From positions 1 to 64,000 of the forward strand of contig NZ_LZJC01000097.1 of the NCBI RefSeq assembly GCF_001666755.1: a DNA stretch of 64,000 nucleotides, read 5' to 3'. The position numbers and the translations under genes are program-made. A model generated the notes under the pieces. That model saw only the letters and a program-made list of their open reading frames with translations, did no database searches and was not told the DNA's origin. This stretch comes from Mycobacterium sp. E1214 (GTDB taxonomy: Bacteria; Actinomycetota; Actinomycetes; Mycobacteriales; Mycobacteriaceae). This document shows positions 1 to 7,737 of the stretch, piece after piece (position 1 is the first letter of the stretch; each line of letters begins with the position of its first letter).

Positions 1-1
1 C

Positions 2-247
2 ATCAACAATGCCGTCGACGGTGTCGCGGACACTTTTGGCGCATATAACAAGCCCGTTGGTCCCAGCCGGAACACGGTCTACGCCGCTCCCGCCGTCCGA
101 CCGACCGCTACCGCTCTCGCGCCCTGCGGCCTTGCCGGCCTCGGGCACTCGCGGTCTACCGGCGTCCGCCGCTCCGTCCGTGTTCCGGCTGGCCGTTCGG
201 GTTGTGTCCGGCCGAAGGGTGAGTCGCTCCGCAATCGAGCTCGTTGA
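2..247 (+). CDS. possible 3' end of a protein cut by the window edge
   Basis: An open frame enters from the left edge and ends with TGA at 245-247, giving about 81 codons that begin I-N-N-A-V-D-G-V-A-D. The first 20 or so residues look protein-like, while the rest is Pro/Arg/Ala rich and could be read-through of non-coding GC-rich DNA. I recognise no family. If real, it is the last gene before the tRNA-Phe remnant at 471-518 and would belong to the putative integrated element. The start lies outside the window. Confidence 0.2.
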   Translation: MNNAVDGVADTFGAYNKPVGPSRNTVYAAPAVRPTATALAPCGLAGLGHSRSTGVRRSVRVPAGRSGCVRPKGESLRNRAR

Positions 248-470
248 ATGCGCGCTCGACCTCGTGATGCCGGGCATCGGGTACCTGCTCCCCGGGAGCC
301 CCCAGCGCGCATCACTGAGTGACGGGCGATGAAGGGTCCCTTGTCGGGAGTGCTGTCACCGTGTCCGGTCTGTGTCCGATCGCCGGACGAGCAGCCTGCG
401 TCAGACGCGCTCAGCGCGGCGTATTTGACGTATGGGAGTCATTAAACCGCAGGCCAGCGGCCGTTCCATC
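248..470. other. stretch without a recognisable gene, left of the tRNA fragment
   Basis: No convincing reading frame, RNA gene or repeat is visible. The segment lies immediately left of the tRNA-Phe 3' fragment and would be the terminal part of an integrated element if that fragment is an attachment site. At 452-457 the bases GGCCAG happen to match the first six bases of a tRNA-Phe acceptor stem. Confidence 0.4.
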
Positions 471-518
471 CACCTGAAAAGCGGAAGGTCGGCGGTTCGA
501 TCCCGCCCCTGGCCACCA
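471..518 (+). pseudogene. 3' fragment of tRNA-Phe, probable attachment-site remnant
   Basis: The sequence contains a tRNA-Phe anticodon loop (CTGAAAA, anticodon GAA), its 3' anticodon stem GCGG, the variable loop, a perfect T-arm (GGCGG, TTCGATC, CCGCC), the 3' acceptor strand CCTGGCC, discriminator A and an encoded CCA at 516-518. No D-arm precedes it. The 5' acceptor would have to be GGCCAGC at 452-458, leaving a molecule about nine bases short with a C-C mismatch in the acceptor stem and an A-C mismatch in the anticodon stem. A functional tRNA is therefore unlikely. Such 3' halves are typical of the far end of elements that integrate by site-specific recombination into tRNA genes. Confidence 0.75.
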
Positions 519-991
519 TGCAGTGTCCGCCCGCGGTGTCTTGGCGGCCCGGCGGGAAACCGGTTACGACGGTCGCTTCGTCGCTGGCGGTGCGGTGTCG
601 GGGCCGTCAGAGAAGACGGGAAGTTGCACGGCCTCCGAGCTGCGACCGGCGTCTGAGGCGATCTCGGGCTGGTGGCGATGCGAAAACAACTCTGCCGAAT
701 CCATGTATGCGTGGTCCTTTGTCGTGGTGCTGGGTCGCTCAGGCGAGAATCCGTCGGGCCGGGAGCGGTCGGACTGCGATCTGGCGTCAGGAGCAAGACG
801 GCCGCGTCGGCACGAGGGGAAAAGGGCGAACGACTCACCAGCCAACCTACACGCACGCAGCGAGGGGGGTGGTCCCGCGGGGCCCGCCGATCGGGCGGCC
901 TGCGCACGGGTGGGGGCCACTGCCCGGTGCTGGCGCCGTCCGGCGGCCGTTGTAGCGCCGGACTGGACGCGCATGGAGCCCCGAAAAGCAT
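519..991. other. intergenic region without a supported gene
   Basis: Several overlapping frames are open here because of the high GC content. None shows a family motif, a ribosome-binding site or a sensible composition. If the tRNA fragment is an attachment site, this is the original chromosomal flank. The next recognisable element is the terminator hairpin of cspA. Confidence 0.5.
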
Positions 992-1023
992 TGTGGGCTG
1001 GTGGGAAACCCCACCAGCCCACA
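992..1023 (-). terminator. cspA transcription terminator hairpin
   Basis: A perfect inverted repeat with 14-bp arms (TGTGGGCTGGTGGG and its complement) closes on a 4-base loop (AAAC, 1006-1009). It begins 17 bases beyond the stop codon of cspA. Read on the minus strand, the stem is followed by a short T-containing stretch. Length, perfection and position make it a strong intrinsic terminator for cspA. Confidence 0.8.
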
Positions 1024-1039
1024 CGGACGAAGCGCTCCG

Positions 1040-1243
1040 TCAGAGTGCAGTCACACCGACTGCCTGCGGGCCCTTGTTCCCCTGCTCGATGCTGAATTCC
1101 ACTCGCTGGTTCTCATCGAGCGATTTGTAACCGCTCCCCTGAATCTCGGAGTAGTGCACGAATACGTCCGCCGCACCACCGTCGGGAGCGATAAAACCGA
1201 AGCCTTTTTCGCTGTTGAACCACTTCACAGTTCCCTGTGTCAT
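1040..1243 (-). CDS. cspA: cold shock protein, CspA family
   Basis: A 67-residue single cold-shock domain, full length for the family. It carries RNP1 (K-G-F-G-F-I, about 13-18) and RNP2 (V-F-V-H-Y, about 27-31). Such proteins bind single-stranded nucleic acid and act in the cytoplasm as RNA chaperones or antiterminators. The start is fixed by the conserved [10 protein letters not shown] opening. It is monocistronic, with a strong hairpin terminator just downstream (992-1023). An 18-codon frame upstream ends in an ATGA overlap with its start codon (see separate entry). Confidence 0.96.
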   Translation of the reverse strand: MTQGTVKWFNSEKGFGFIAPDGGAADVFVHYSEIQGSGYKSLDENQRVEFSIEQGNKGPQAVGVTAL

Positions 1244-1296
1244 ACTTTTCCCACTTCTTTCATTTCATTCCGATGCCGACAGGCACCCTGGGTCAT
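1240..1296 (-). CDS. possible upstream leader ORF of cspA
   Basis: On the minus strand an 18-codon frame starts at 1296 and its TGA overlaps the cspA ATG as ATGA. Its first four residues, M-T-Q-G, repeat the first four of CspA. I see no clear Shine-Dalgarno sequence in front of it. It could be a translationally coupled leader peptide, a remnant of a duplicated start region, or chance. Confidence 0.2.
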   Translation of the reverse strand: MTQGACRHRNEMKEVGKV

Positions 1297-1966
1297 GCTA
1301 GCACGTCTGGTGCCGGATCTGAATTCGACTGCAGACGAACGCATTTCGCCGCGGCGGCTCAGGCCGGCACGGTGAATGGAATGCGAATGCGCAAGCGTGC
1401 GTACATGTTTCGCGGCTATCGCCGGTTGCGGTCGGTGAACCTTCCGAGGTGGAAGTGGCCAGTGCGGCGCTGCGTCGTCACGTCCCGCCGCGCACGCCGG
1501 TTTCGTCAGCGCGGTGCCGCTAGCAAAGTGGTGTTCCATGACGACGTGGTGCGCCTCGATGGCTACCGGTGCCGGCCACCCGCGACCGTCGGGCCGCGCC
1601 GCGGCGCCGCCGACGCTCAAAAAATCGTGTGCCGGGCCGGCGCGACGATGACCGGCTGACAACGGAAGCCGGCTCCGCTGCAACGGTTTCGGCGCGGGAC
1701 CGGCTGGCTCACCATGTTTGCAGAGTCGACGGCGCCGGCGAACCGGTCCCGCGGGTGCAATTGCGGCGGCCCGGTTCGGCCTGACAGGTCAACCCTTGCC
1801 CCGGTGCACGACGCGGCGGCCCAACCCAATCGTGGCCGCCGCGAACTTTATGGATTGACCACGGTTGCGCGGGTTACTCCCCTTGATGGCGCCGAGCGGT
1901 CTGTGCACGGTACTGGCCGCCTCGTCACGCGATCGGCGCGTGCATCCACGACGGAAGAGTCATGCC
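1297..1966. other. intergenic region, no gene recognised
   Basis: About 670 bases between cspA and the LtrA-like gene. Short frames on both strands lack motifs or ribosome-binding sites. The cspA promoter should lie at the left end, and TAGCAT at about 1296-1301 on the minus strand is a weak -10 candidate. Otherwise I see nothing supportable. Confidence 0.5.
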
Positions 1967-3124
1967 ATGGCAGAGGACGACGAGGACTCCGGGCAACGCG
2001 CGGGCCCGCGCTCGGAGGGCAACCTCGAGCTCTTCTTCGATCTGGTGTTCACCTTCGCGATGTCGCAGGTCACCCAGCTGGCGGTCGGCGATCCCTCGCC
2101 GACGGGCTACGGCAGGGCAGCGTTGGCGCTGCTCGCGGTGTGGTGGGCCTGGGCGGGCTACACGTGGCTGATCAACACCTTCGACACGGCCAACGTGTGG
2201 CATGAAGCGATCGTCATCGCCGCGATGGCCGCGATGCTGGTGGCCGCGGCGGCACTGCCGGCGGCGTTCGGGTCCGGCGCGCTGGTCTTCGCCGTCGCCC
2301 TGCTGACGGTTCGGCTGATCCACGTGGTGAAATTTGTCGCCCTCTCGGGGCACGAGGACGCCGCCTTGCGGCAAAGCACCCGTCGGATAGCGCCGGCGTT
2401 CGTCGCCGCACCCGCCTGCACCGTGGCCGCCGCCTTCGTCGATTCGCCCGGACGCGAGCTGCTGTGGGTGGCCGCGGCGGTGATCGACTACGGCGCGCCC
2501 GGCGTGCTCGGGCTCGGCGGATTTCGCGTCTCGCCGTCCTACTTCGTCTCGCGCCACGGCTCGATCATCATCATCGCGCTCGGTGAGGTGGTCGTGCAAT
2601 TAGGCGGGGCCGCAAGGAATCTCGACCGATGGCAGGTGGTTGCGGCTCTGCTGCTGGGCGTGGCCGTCATGGCCACGTTCTGGTGGACCTACTTCGGCCT
2701 GACCTCCGGAGCCCGGCAGCGGCTGGAGCAGGCCACGGGCACGGAACGGGCCCACCTTGCGCGCGACGCCTACAGCTACCTGCATCTCCCGCTCGTCGCC
2801 GGCATCATGCTGTTCGCCGTCGGCGCGCACGCCACCATCGAGCGCGCGACCGCGCCGCTGCCGCTGGCACCCGCGGTCGCGCTGGCCTGCGGCATGGCGT
2901 TGTTCTACTTCGCCGATGTCGCCTACCGGTGGCGCGACCATCGGCAGATCCCCGTCGACCGCGCCGTCACCGGGGTGCTCGCCGCGGCGACGCTGCCCGC
3001 GTTGCCGCACCTGCCCGCCCTGGCGGCGCTGGGCCTGCTCGCCGGCATCGGGGTGTGCCGATTGGCCTGGGAACTGTGGCGGCGCCCGCGGATCGGTCCG
3101 GCCCTGGCGGGACAGGCGCGTTGA
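1967..3124 (+). CDS. low temperature requirement protein A (LtrA) family membrane protein
   Basis: A 385-residue integral membrane protein. After a short acidic N-terminus it has the family signature E-L-F-F-D-L-V-F followed by a helix, then about ten hydrophobic segments alternating with short Arg-rich loops. LtrA proteins were named for a Listeria low-temperature growth phenotype; their biochemical role is not established. The open frame extends 34 codons further upstream, but the ATG at 1967 is preferred because GGAAGAG precedes it and the signature begins soon after. It stands alone between cspA and the DJ-1/PfpI gene. Confidence 0.88.
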   Translation: MAEDDEDSGQRAGPRSEGNLELFFDLVFTFAMSQVTQLAVGDPSPTGYGRAALALLAVWWAWAGYTWLINTFDTANVWHEAIVIAAMAAMLVAAAALPAAFGSGALVFAVALLTVRLIHVVKFVALSGHEDAALRQSTRRIAPAFVAAPACTVAAAFVDSPGRELLWVAAAVIDYGAPGVLGLGGFRVSPSYFVSRHGSIIIIALGEVVVQLGGAARNLDRWQVVAALLLGVAVMATFWWTYFGLTSGARQRLEQATGTERAHLARDAYSYLHLPLVAGIMLFAVGAHATIERATAPLPLAPAVALACGMALFYFADVAYRWRDHRQIPVDRAVTGVLAAATLPALPHLPALAALGLLAGIGVCRLAWELWRRPRIGPALAGQAR

Positions 3125-3221
3125 GGGGTGCGCCCGCACGGCTCGCGGTCGGTTGAGCAACCAGCCGGCCGGGCAGAAGGTAACCGGCGCCCTCGCGCGC
3201 CACAACTGACAGGAGAGCGTG

Positions 3222-3956
3222 ATGTCAAAGACTCGACGCCTTGCGGGGCGACGAATCGCAGCGTTGGCGGCCGACGGCTTCGAAAAGGTGGAGCTGGTCG
3301 TTCCGTTGCGTGCATTGCAATTGGCCGGTGCAAAGGTCGATGTCGTGTCCCTGCGCAAGGGCCGCATCCGCGGGGTGAACCTGCACATGCCGGCGACCCG
3401 CGTCGGCGTGGACGTGGTCGTCACCGACGCCGACCCGGATGCTTACGACGGGTTGCTGCTGCCGGGCGGCTTCATCAACCCCGATCTGCTGCGGCAGTCG
3501 GCGCCGGCCCGCGACTTCGTCCGCGCCTTCGACCATGCCGGCAAGCCGATAGTCACGCTGTGCCACGGACCGTGGGTGCTCGCGTCGGCGGGCCTGTTGA
3601 ACGGGCGCACCCTGACCTCGTGGCCGGGAATCCGCGACGACCTGGTCAACGCCGGCGCCGATTGGCTCGATCGCGAGGTCGTGCGCGACCGCAACCTCGT
3701 GACCAGCCGGGGACCGCAGGACATGAAGGCGTTTCTGCCCGCGATGCTGGACATCTTTGCCGAGTCCGAACAGCGACCGCCCGCGGCCACCGAGCACGAC
3801 GGCTCCGACCCGCAGCTCGACGAACCGCTCGGCTGGGCCATGGCCGCGCTGCACTGGTCACCGAAGCCGTCGGCGGCGGCACTGACCGGCGCGGCAGCGG
3901 CGGCGCTAGCGTCGCCGCTGCGGAAACAACTCTCGAAATACGCCGCCCGGTCGTAG
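3222..3956 (+). CDS. DJ-1/PfpI family protein (type 1 glutamine amidotransferase fold)
   Basis: A 244-residue protein of the DJ-1/PfpI superfamily. The fold shows in G-F-E-K-V-E near the N-terminus (nucleophile-supporting Glu), L-L-L-P-G-G at about 79-83 and the nucleophile elbow T-L-C-H-G-P with Cys114. Relatives are stress-response deglycases or glyoxalase-like enzymes or peptidases; which applies cannot be told from sequence. It has an extra C-terminal tail of about 60 residues compared with PfpI itself. The ATG at 3222 is preferred over the GTG at 3219 because AGGAG at 3211-3215 is better spaced. It faces the convergent celA1. Confidence 0.88.
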   Translation: MSKTRRLAGRRIAALAADGFEKVELVVPLRALQLAGAKVDVVSLRKGRIRGVNLHMPATRVGVDVVVTDADPDAYDGLLLPGGFINPDLLRQSAPARDFVRAFDHAGKPIVTLCHGPWVLASAGLLNGRTLTSWPGIRDDLVNAGADWLDREVVRDRNLVTSRGPQDMKAFLPAMLDIFAESEQRPPAATEHDGSDPQLDEPLGWAMAALHWSPKPSAAALTGAAAAALASPLRKQLSKYAARS

Positions 3957-3994
3957 CTTTCGGTCGACGCCGACAGGCCGGCGCGCGTTGTTCG

Positions 3995-4993
3995 TTAGTG
4001 CCCCGCGTTGCGGGCCAGGTCGATGGCGTACTGGTTGACGAAGGTGCCCGCCGGCGGGTCGCCGTTGTCGCAGCTGCCGTCGGATTCCCCGGGGCGTTTG
4101 ATCCACAGGTAGGCGTCGGCGTGCGCGCCCGCGGTGGCCGCGGTCGGCGGGGTGCCCAGCGCGCGACCGCTGGGGTTACACCAGTTGAGCCGGGAATCCG
4201 GTGCCGGGCCGGCGCCGTTGCGTGAGGTGTCGACCACGTAGTGTGCCCCATTGGTGAGCCCGGAAATGGCCTCGCCGTAACCGATTTCATCCTCGGTGGT
4301 GTAGAAGTTCGCGGTGTTGACGCTGAAGCCGCGGGCATGGCCGACGCCGGCCTGGTTCAGCCGCGCCGCCATGTCCTCCGGGCTGTGCCAGCGCAGGTGC
4401 CCGGCGTCGACGTAGACCGCCGCGGCCGGATCCTTGGTGAGCGAGTCGACGGCGTAGCGGATCAGGTCGTAGCGCTCCTGGCGTTGGTCGGCCGACAAGC
4501 AGTCGGCCATGGCCAGCGCGTCGGGCTCGAGGACGATGGCGACCCGCGACCCGCCCACGCCCCCGGCGATGCCGTCGATCCAGCTGCGGTAGTCGGCGCC
4601 CGATCCCATGCCGCCCGCGGCGAAACTGCCGCAGTCGCGGTGCGGGATTCCGTAGATCGACAGCACCGGGATGGCGCCGGCGGCGTTCGCGTCGCCCACG
4701 TATTGCCCCACCGTGGCCGCGGAGCCGCCCGGCACGATCCAGTACGCCTGCGGGGTGTTGGCGACGGCGGTCAGTTCGGGGCTCGGCGGGTCGGCGTGCT
4801 GCGCGGCGCGCATGGCGGCCGAGTTGGGGTTGACGTAGAACGGCGCGCCGGCGAGCGGGTCGGCCGCGTCGGCCAGGCGGAGCGTCGGCGCGGGGTGGGC
4901 GACGAGGCCCGTGCCGACGACGGCAGCGACCGTCAGGAAGGGGGCGATCCATCGCGCGGCTGCACGAGCAGCTGAGAACGTCACCCCTGGCAA
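3995..4993 (-). CDS. celA1: glycoside hydrolase family 6 endoglucanase, CelA1-like
   Basis: A 332-residue secreted GH6 protein closely resembling M. tuberculosis CelA1 (Rv0062). The N-terminus (about 1-45) is a signal peptide or membrane anchor with a hydrophobic core. GH6 landmarks are Y-G-I-P-H-R-D-C (Asp120), the V-L-E-P-D catalytic segment (Asp158), D-T-S-R-N-G and the W-I-K-R-P-G-E-S-D-G loop near the C-terminus. These enzymes hydrolyse beta-1,4-glucans with inversion. The gene converges with the DJ-1/PfpI gene and is divergent from the VanX-like gene 67 bp away. Confidence 0.92.
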   Translation of the reverse strand: MPGVTFSAARAAARWIAPFLTVAAVVGTGLVAHPAPTLRLADAADPLAGAPFYVNPNSAAMRAAQHADPPSPELTAVANTPQAYWIVPGGSAATVGQYVGDANAAGAIPVLSIYGIPHRDCGSFAAGGMGSGADYRSWIDGIAGGVGGSRVAIVLEPDALAMADCLSADQRQERYDLIRYAVDSLTKDPAAAVYVDAGHLRWHSPEDMAARLNQAGVGHARGFSVNTANFYTTEDEIGYGEAISGLTNGAHYVVDTSRNGAGPAPDSRLNWCNPSGRALGTPPTAATAGAHADAYLWIKRPGESDGSCDNGDPPAGTFVNQYAIDLARNAGH

Positions 4994-5060
4994 ATTAGTG
5001 CGCCGAAACCGTCAATGCCAATTCCGGCCAATTGCGGCCAATTGTGATCACAATGACCGC

Positions 5061-5762
5061 ATGCCACTCGCCCGCGTCGCCCGGCTGGCCCCGGTGATGG
5101 CCGCGCTGGCCGGGTTGGGCGCCGGGCCGCCGGCGCTGGCCGGCCCCGACGTGCCGCCGCTGGGTGCGGCCGCCCGCGCGGCCGGTTTCGTCGACGTCCG
5201 CAGCGCTGTCCCGGACGCGGTGATCGACCTGCGCTACGCGACGGCCGACAACTTCACCGGGACGCAGCTGTACCCGTCGGACGCCAGGTGCCTGGTCCAC
5301 CAGTCGATGGCCCCGGGCCTGGCCGCGGCGGCGTCGTCGCTGCGCGCCCAGGGTCATCTGCTGGTGTTCTGGGACTGCTACCGCCCCCACGACGTCCAGG
5401 TGAAGATGTTCAGCCTGGTGCCCAACCCGGCGTGGGTGGCCCGCCCTGGACGGTTCGCGCACAGCCACGAGTCGGGGCGCTCGGTCGACGTGACGTTCAC
5501 GGCCGGGCAGCAACCGTGCCCCGCCCAGCAGCGCGCCGACGGGCTGTGCCTGGCCGACATGGGCACCGATTTCGACGACTTCACCGCTCGCGCAACGGCA
5601 TTCGCCACTCAAGGGATCAGCGCTGACGCGCAGGCGAACCGCGCCGCGTTGCGCACCGCCATGAACTACGGCGGCCTGAAGGTGTACGCGGGCGAGTGGT
5701 GGCACTTCGACGGCCCGGGGGCGGGTGACGACCGCCCGATCCTCGACGTCCCCGTCGACTGA
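5061..5762 (+). CDS. secreted D-Ala-D-Ala dipeptidase, VanX (M15D) family
   Basis: A 233-residue protein with an N-terminal signal peptide ending in A-L-A-G (about 28). The VanX zinc site is intact: S-H-E-S-G-R-S-V-D supplies His136 and Asp143, and E-W-W-H supplies the catalytic Glu212 and His215. The conserved Y-R-P (Arg108) is present. It should cleave D-alanyl-D-alanine outside the membrane; mycobacterial homologues are generally not linked to vancomycin resistance operons, and no vanHA genes are nearby. The start is the ATG at 5061, since the longer open frame lacks a signal-peptide-like beginning. Confidence 0.88.
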   Translation: MPLARVARLAPVMAALAGLGAGPPALAGPDVPPLGAAARAAGFVDVRSAVPDAVIDLRYATADNFTGTQLYPSDARCLVHQSMAPGLAAAASSLRAQGHLLVFWDCYRPHDVQVKMFSLVPNPAWVARPGRFAHSHESGRSVDVTFTAGQQPCPAQQRADGLCLADMGTDFDDFTARATAFATQGISADAQANRAALRTAMNYGGLKVYAGEWWHFDGPGAGDDRPILDVPVD

Positions 5763-5765
5763 GCG

Positions 5766-5800
5766 TCTCAACATATGAGATAACAAAGTCACAATGTGAC
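5766..5800. promoter_or_regulatory. two short inverted repeats upstream of the methyltransferase
   Basis: TCTCA-N5-TGAGA (5766-5780) is followed by GTCAC-AAT-GTGAC (5788-5800), both in the 88-bp gap before the methyltransferase gene and both AT-richer than the surroundings. They look like binding sites for dimeric repressors or part of a promoter. The first could alternatively be a weak terminator for the preceding gene. Confidence 0.35.
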
Positions 5801-5850
5801 CAGACACCGGTAATCTGTGCCCAGACGCGACGATCGGAAGGGGCGCAACT

Positions 5851-6663
5851 ATGGGCGACGAGCAGGGGGCGACCTATACCCACGGGCATCACGAGTCGGT
5901 GCTGCGCGCACACCAGCGGCGCACGGTCGACGACTCCGCGGCATACCTGCTCCCCTGGTTGCGGCCCGGACTGTCCGTGCTCGACGTCGGGTGCGGGCCC
6001 GGCAGCATCACCGCCGGGCTCGCCGCCCGCGTCGCCCCCGGGGTGGTGACGGCCGTCGACCAGGTCGCCGACGTCCTCGACGTCGCGCGCGCCGAGGCCG
6101 ACCGGCACCGGCTGACCAACGTCGCGTTCGCAACCGCCGACGTCCATCGCCTCGACTTTCCCGACGACACCTTCGACGTCGTGCACGCCCACCAGGTGCT
6201 CCAACACGTGACCGACCCGGTGGCGGCGCTGCGCGAGATGAGGCGGGTGTGCGTCCCGGGCGGCATCGTGGCCGCCCGCGACGCCGACTACTCGGGCTTC
6301 ATCTGGTTCCCGCAGTTGCCGGAGCTCGACCGGTGGCGCGACCTCTACCAGCGGGTCGCCCGCGCCAACGGCGGCGAGCCGGATGCGGGGCGGCGGTTGT
6401 TGTCGTGGGCCCGGCGGGCGGGGTTCACCGACATCACCCCCAGCGCGAGCGTGTGGTGCTACGCGACGCCGGAGTCGCGCGACTGGTGGGGCGGGATGTG
6501 GGCAGACCGGATCGTGAACTCGACGATCGCCCACGACCTGGTGCGCCTCGACGTGGCGACGACCGCCGAACTCGCGGACATCGCCGCGGCGTGGCGGGCC
6601 TGGGCCGCCGACCCCGACGGCATGATCGCCATCCCGCACGGCGAGATTCTCTGCCGCGCCTAG
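5851..6663 (+). CDS. class I SAM-dependent methyltransferase (UbiE/COQ5-like)
   Basis: A 270-residue cytoplasmic methyltransferase. Motif I, V-L-D-V-G-C-G-P-G at about 43-51, is the S-adenosylmethionine loop. V-D-Q-V-A-D supplies the acidic residue of motif II, and F-P-D-D-T-F-D-V-V-H-A-H-Q-V-L-Q-H is the Methyltransf_11 signature. The C-terminal third, rich in Trp, resembles that of mycobacterial UbiE-like small-molecule methyltransferases. The substrate is unknown. The ATG at 5851 follows GGAAGGGG. It stands alone, with inverted repeats upstream (5766-5800). Confidence 0.9.
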   Translation: MGDEQGATYTHGHHESVLRAHQRRTVDDSAAYLLPWLRPGLSVLDVGCGPGSITAGLAARVAPGVVTAVDQVADVLDVARAEADRHRLTNVAFATADVHRLDFPDDTFDVVHAHQVLQHVTDPVAALREMRRVCVPGGIVAARDADYSGFIWFPQLPELDRWRDLYQRVARANGGEPDAGRRLLSWARRAGFTDITPSASVWCYATPESRDWWGGMWADRIVNSTIAHDLVRLDVATTAELADIAAAWRAWAADPDGMIAIPHGEILCRA

Positions 6664-6705
6664 GCGCCGCGGTCGCCGCGCCCGGCGGTATTGGCATTCT
6701 CTTTT

Positions 6706-6736
6706 TTGGCAAGTACGTTATCCATCAGTGCATAAT
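6706..6736 (+). promoter_or_regulatory. candidate promoter of the LLM oxidoreductase gene
   Basis: TTGGCA (6706-6711) and CATAAT (6731-6736) are separated by 19 bases in an AT-rich patch, unusual here, about 45 bases before the GTG start at 6781. The spacing is a little long for a SigA promoter, so this is a suggestion only. Confidence 0.35.
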
Positions 6737-6780
6737 CAGACTCGCATCCCGCGGGGCGGGCGATCGGCGTTGGAGGAACC

Positions 6781-7737
6781 GTGCGTGTCGGAGTGATGAT
6801 CGGACCCGAGCGCGGGGATTCCGCGCGCAAGGTCACCCGCATGCTCGCCGACATCGACTGGGCCGAGACCGCCGGTCTGGACAGCGCGTGGATCCCGCAG
6901 ATCCCGAACGACTTCGACGCGTTGGTGGCCGCCACCCTGCTGGGCACCCGCAGCACCCGCATCGAACTGGGCACGGCGGTGGTCCCGCTGCAGGCCCAGC
7001 ACCCCATCGCCCTGGCGCGCCAAGCGCTTTCGGTGCACGCGGCCACGGCCGGGCGCCTGGCGCTGGGCGTCGGACCGTCACACCACTGGATCGTCGACGA
7101 CATGCTCGGCATCCCCTACGAGCGGCCCGCCGGCTACACCCGCGACTACCTCGACGTGCTGCACGCCGCGTTCGCCAACCCGGGTCCCGTCGACGTGGAA
7201 AACGACACGTTCCGGGTGCACAATCCCCTGGACCTGGCGCCGGTGGCGCCGCTGCCGCTGCTGGTCGCCGCCCTCGGACCGGTGATGCTGACGATCGCGG
7301 GCGAGCGCGCCGACGGCACCATTCTGTGGATGGCCGACGAGCGCGCAGTCGGCGAGCACGTCGTCCCGCGCATCACCAAGGCCGCCGACAATGCCGGGCG
7401 CCCCGCGCCGCGCATCGTCGCCGGCGTTCCCGTATGTCTTTGTGCCGCAGACGAAGTGGATGCGGCGCGGGAGCGTGCGAACCGCATCCTGGGCGAGGCC
7501 GAAGTGTCCCCCAACTATCAGCGGCTACTCGGCTACGGGGACGCCCGCGATGTCGGCGACATCTGCGCCGCGGGGGACGAGACGGCGATCCTGAATCGCC
7601 TGCGCCGCTTCGCCGACGCCGGCGTGACAGATCTGTCGGTGCGCCTGCTGCCCATCGGCGACAACCGCGACGAGTTGATCGCGTCCAAGCGCCGGACCCG
7701 CGAGATGATCGCCGAGCTCGCAACGCAATTGCGTTAG
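6781..7737 (+). CDS. LLM class (probably F420-dependent) oxidoreductase
   Basis: A 318-residue luciferase-like TIM-barrel oxidoreductase. It opens M-R-V-G-V-M-I-G and has the family segments I-E-L-G-T-A-V-V-P and L-A-L-G-V-G-P-S. In mycobacteria this class mostly uses coenzyme F420 to transfer hydride to small-molecule substrates. The GTG start at 6781 is preceded by GGAGG (6772-6776). It converges with the LysR gene, and the two stop codons overlap by four bases. Confidence 0.85.
   Translation: MRVGVMIGPERGDSARKVTRMLADIDWAETAGLDSAWIPQIPNDFDALVAATLLGTRSTRIELGTAVVPLQAQHPIALARQALSVHAATAGRLALGVGPSHHWIVDDMLGIPYERPAGYTRDYLDVLHAAFANPGPVDVENDTFRVHNPLDLAPVAPLPLLVAALGPVMLTIAGERADGTILWMADERAVGEHVVPRITKAADNAGRPAPRIVAGVPVCLCAADEVDAARERANRILGEAEVSPNYQRLLGYGDARDVGDICAAGDETAILNRLRRFADAGVTDLSVRLLPIGDNRDELIASKRRTREMIAELATQLR

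Noticed and set aside
452..518. Complete tRNA-Phe starting at GGCCAGC
   Set aside because: No D-arm fits, the molecule would be about nine bases short, and both acceptor and anticodon stems have mismatches. A 3' fragment explains it better.
401..1024. Minus-strand 207-codon frame containing G-R-D-R-T-A-D-L-P-L-F
   Set aside because: That peptide is the well-known artefact of translating a tRNA gene antisense; here it comes from the tRNA-Phe fragment at 471-518.
1240..1683. 147-codon minus-strand frame upstream of cspA
   Set aside because: No motif and GC-biased composition; only its last 18 codons are of interest as a possible leader.
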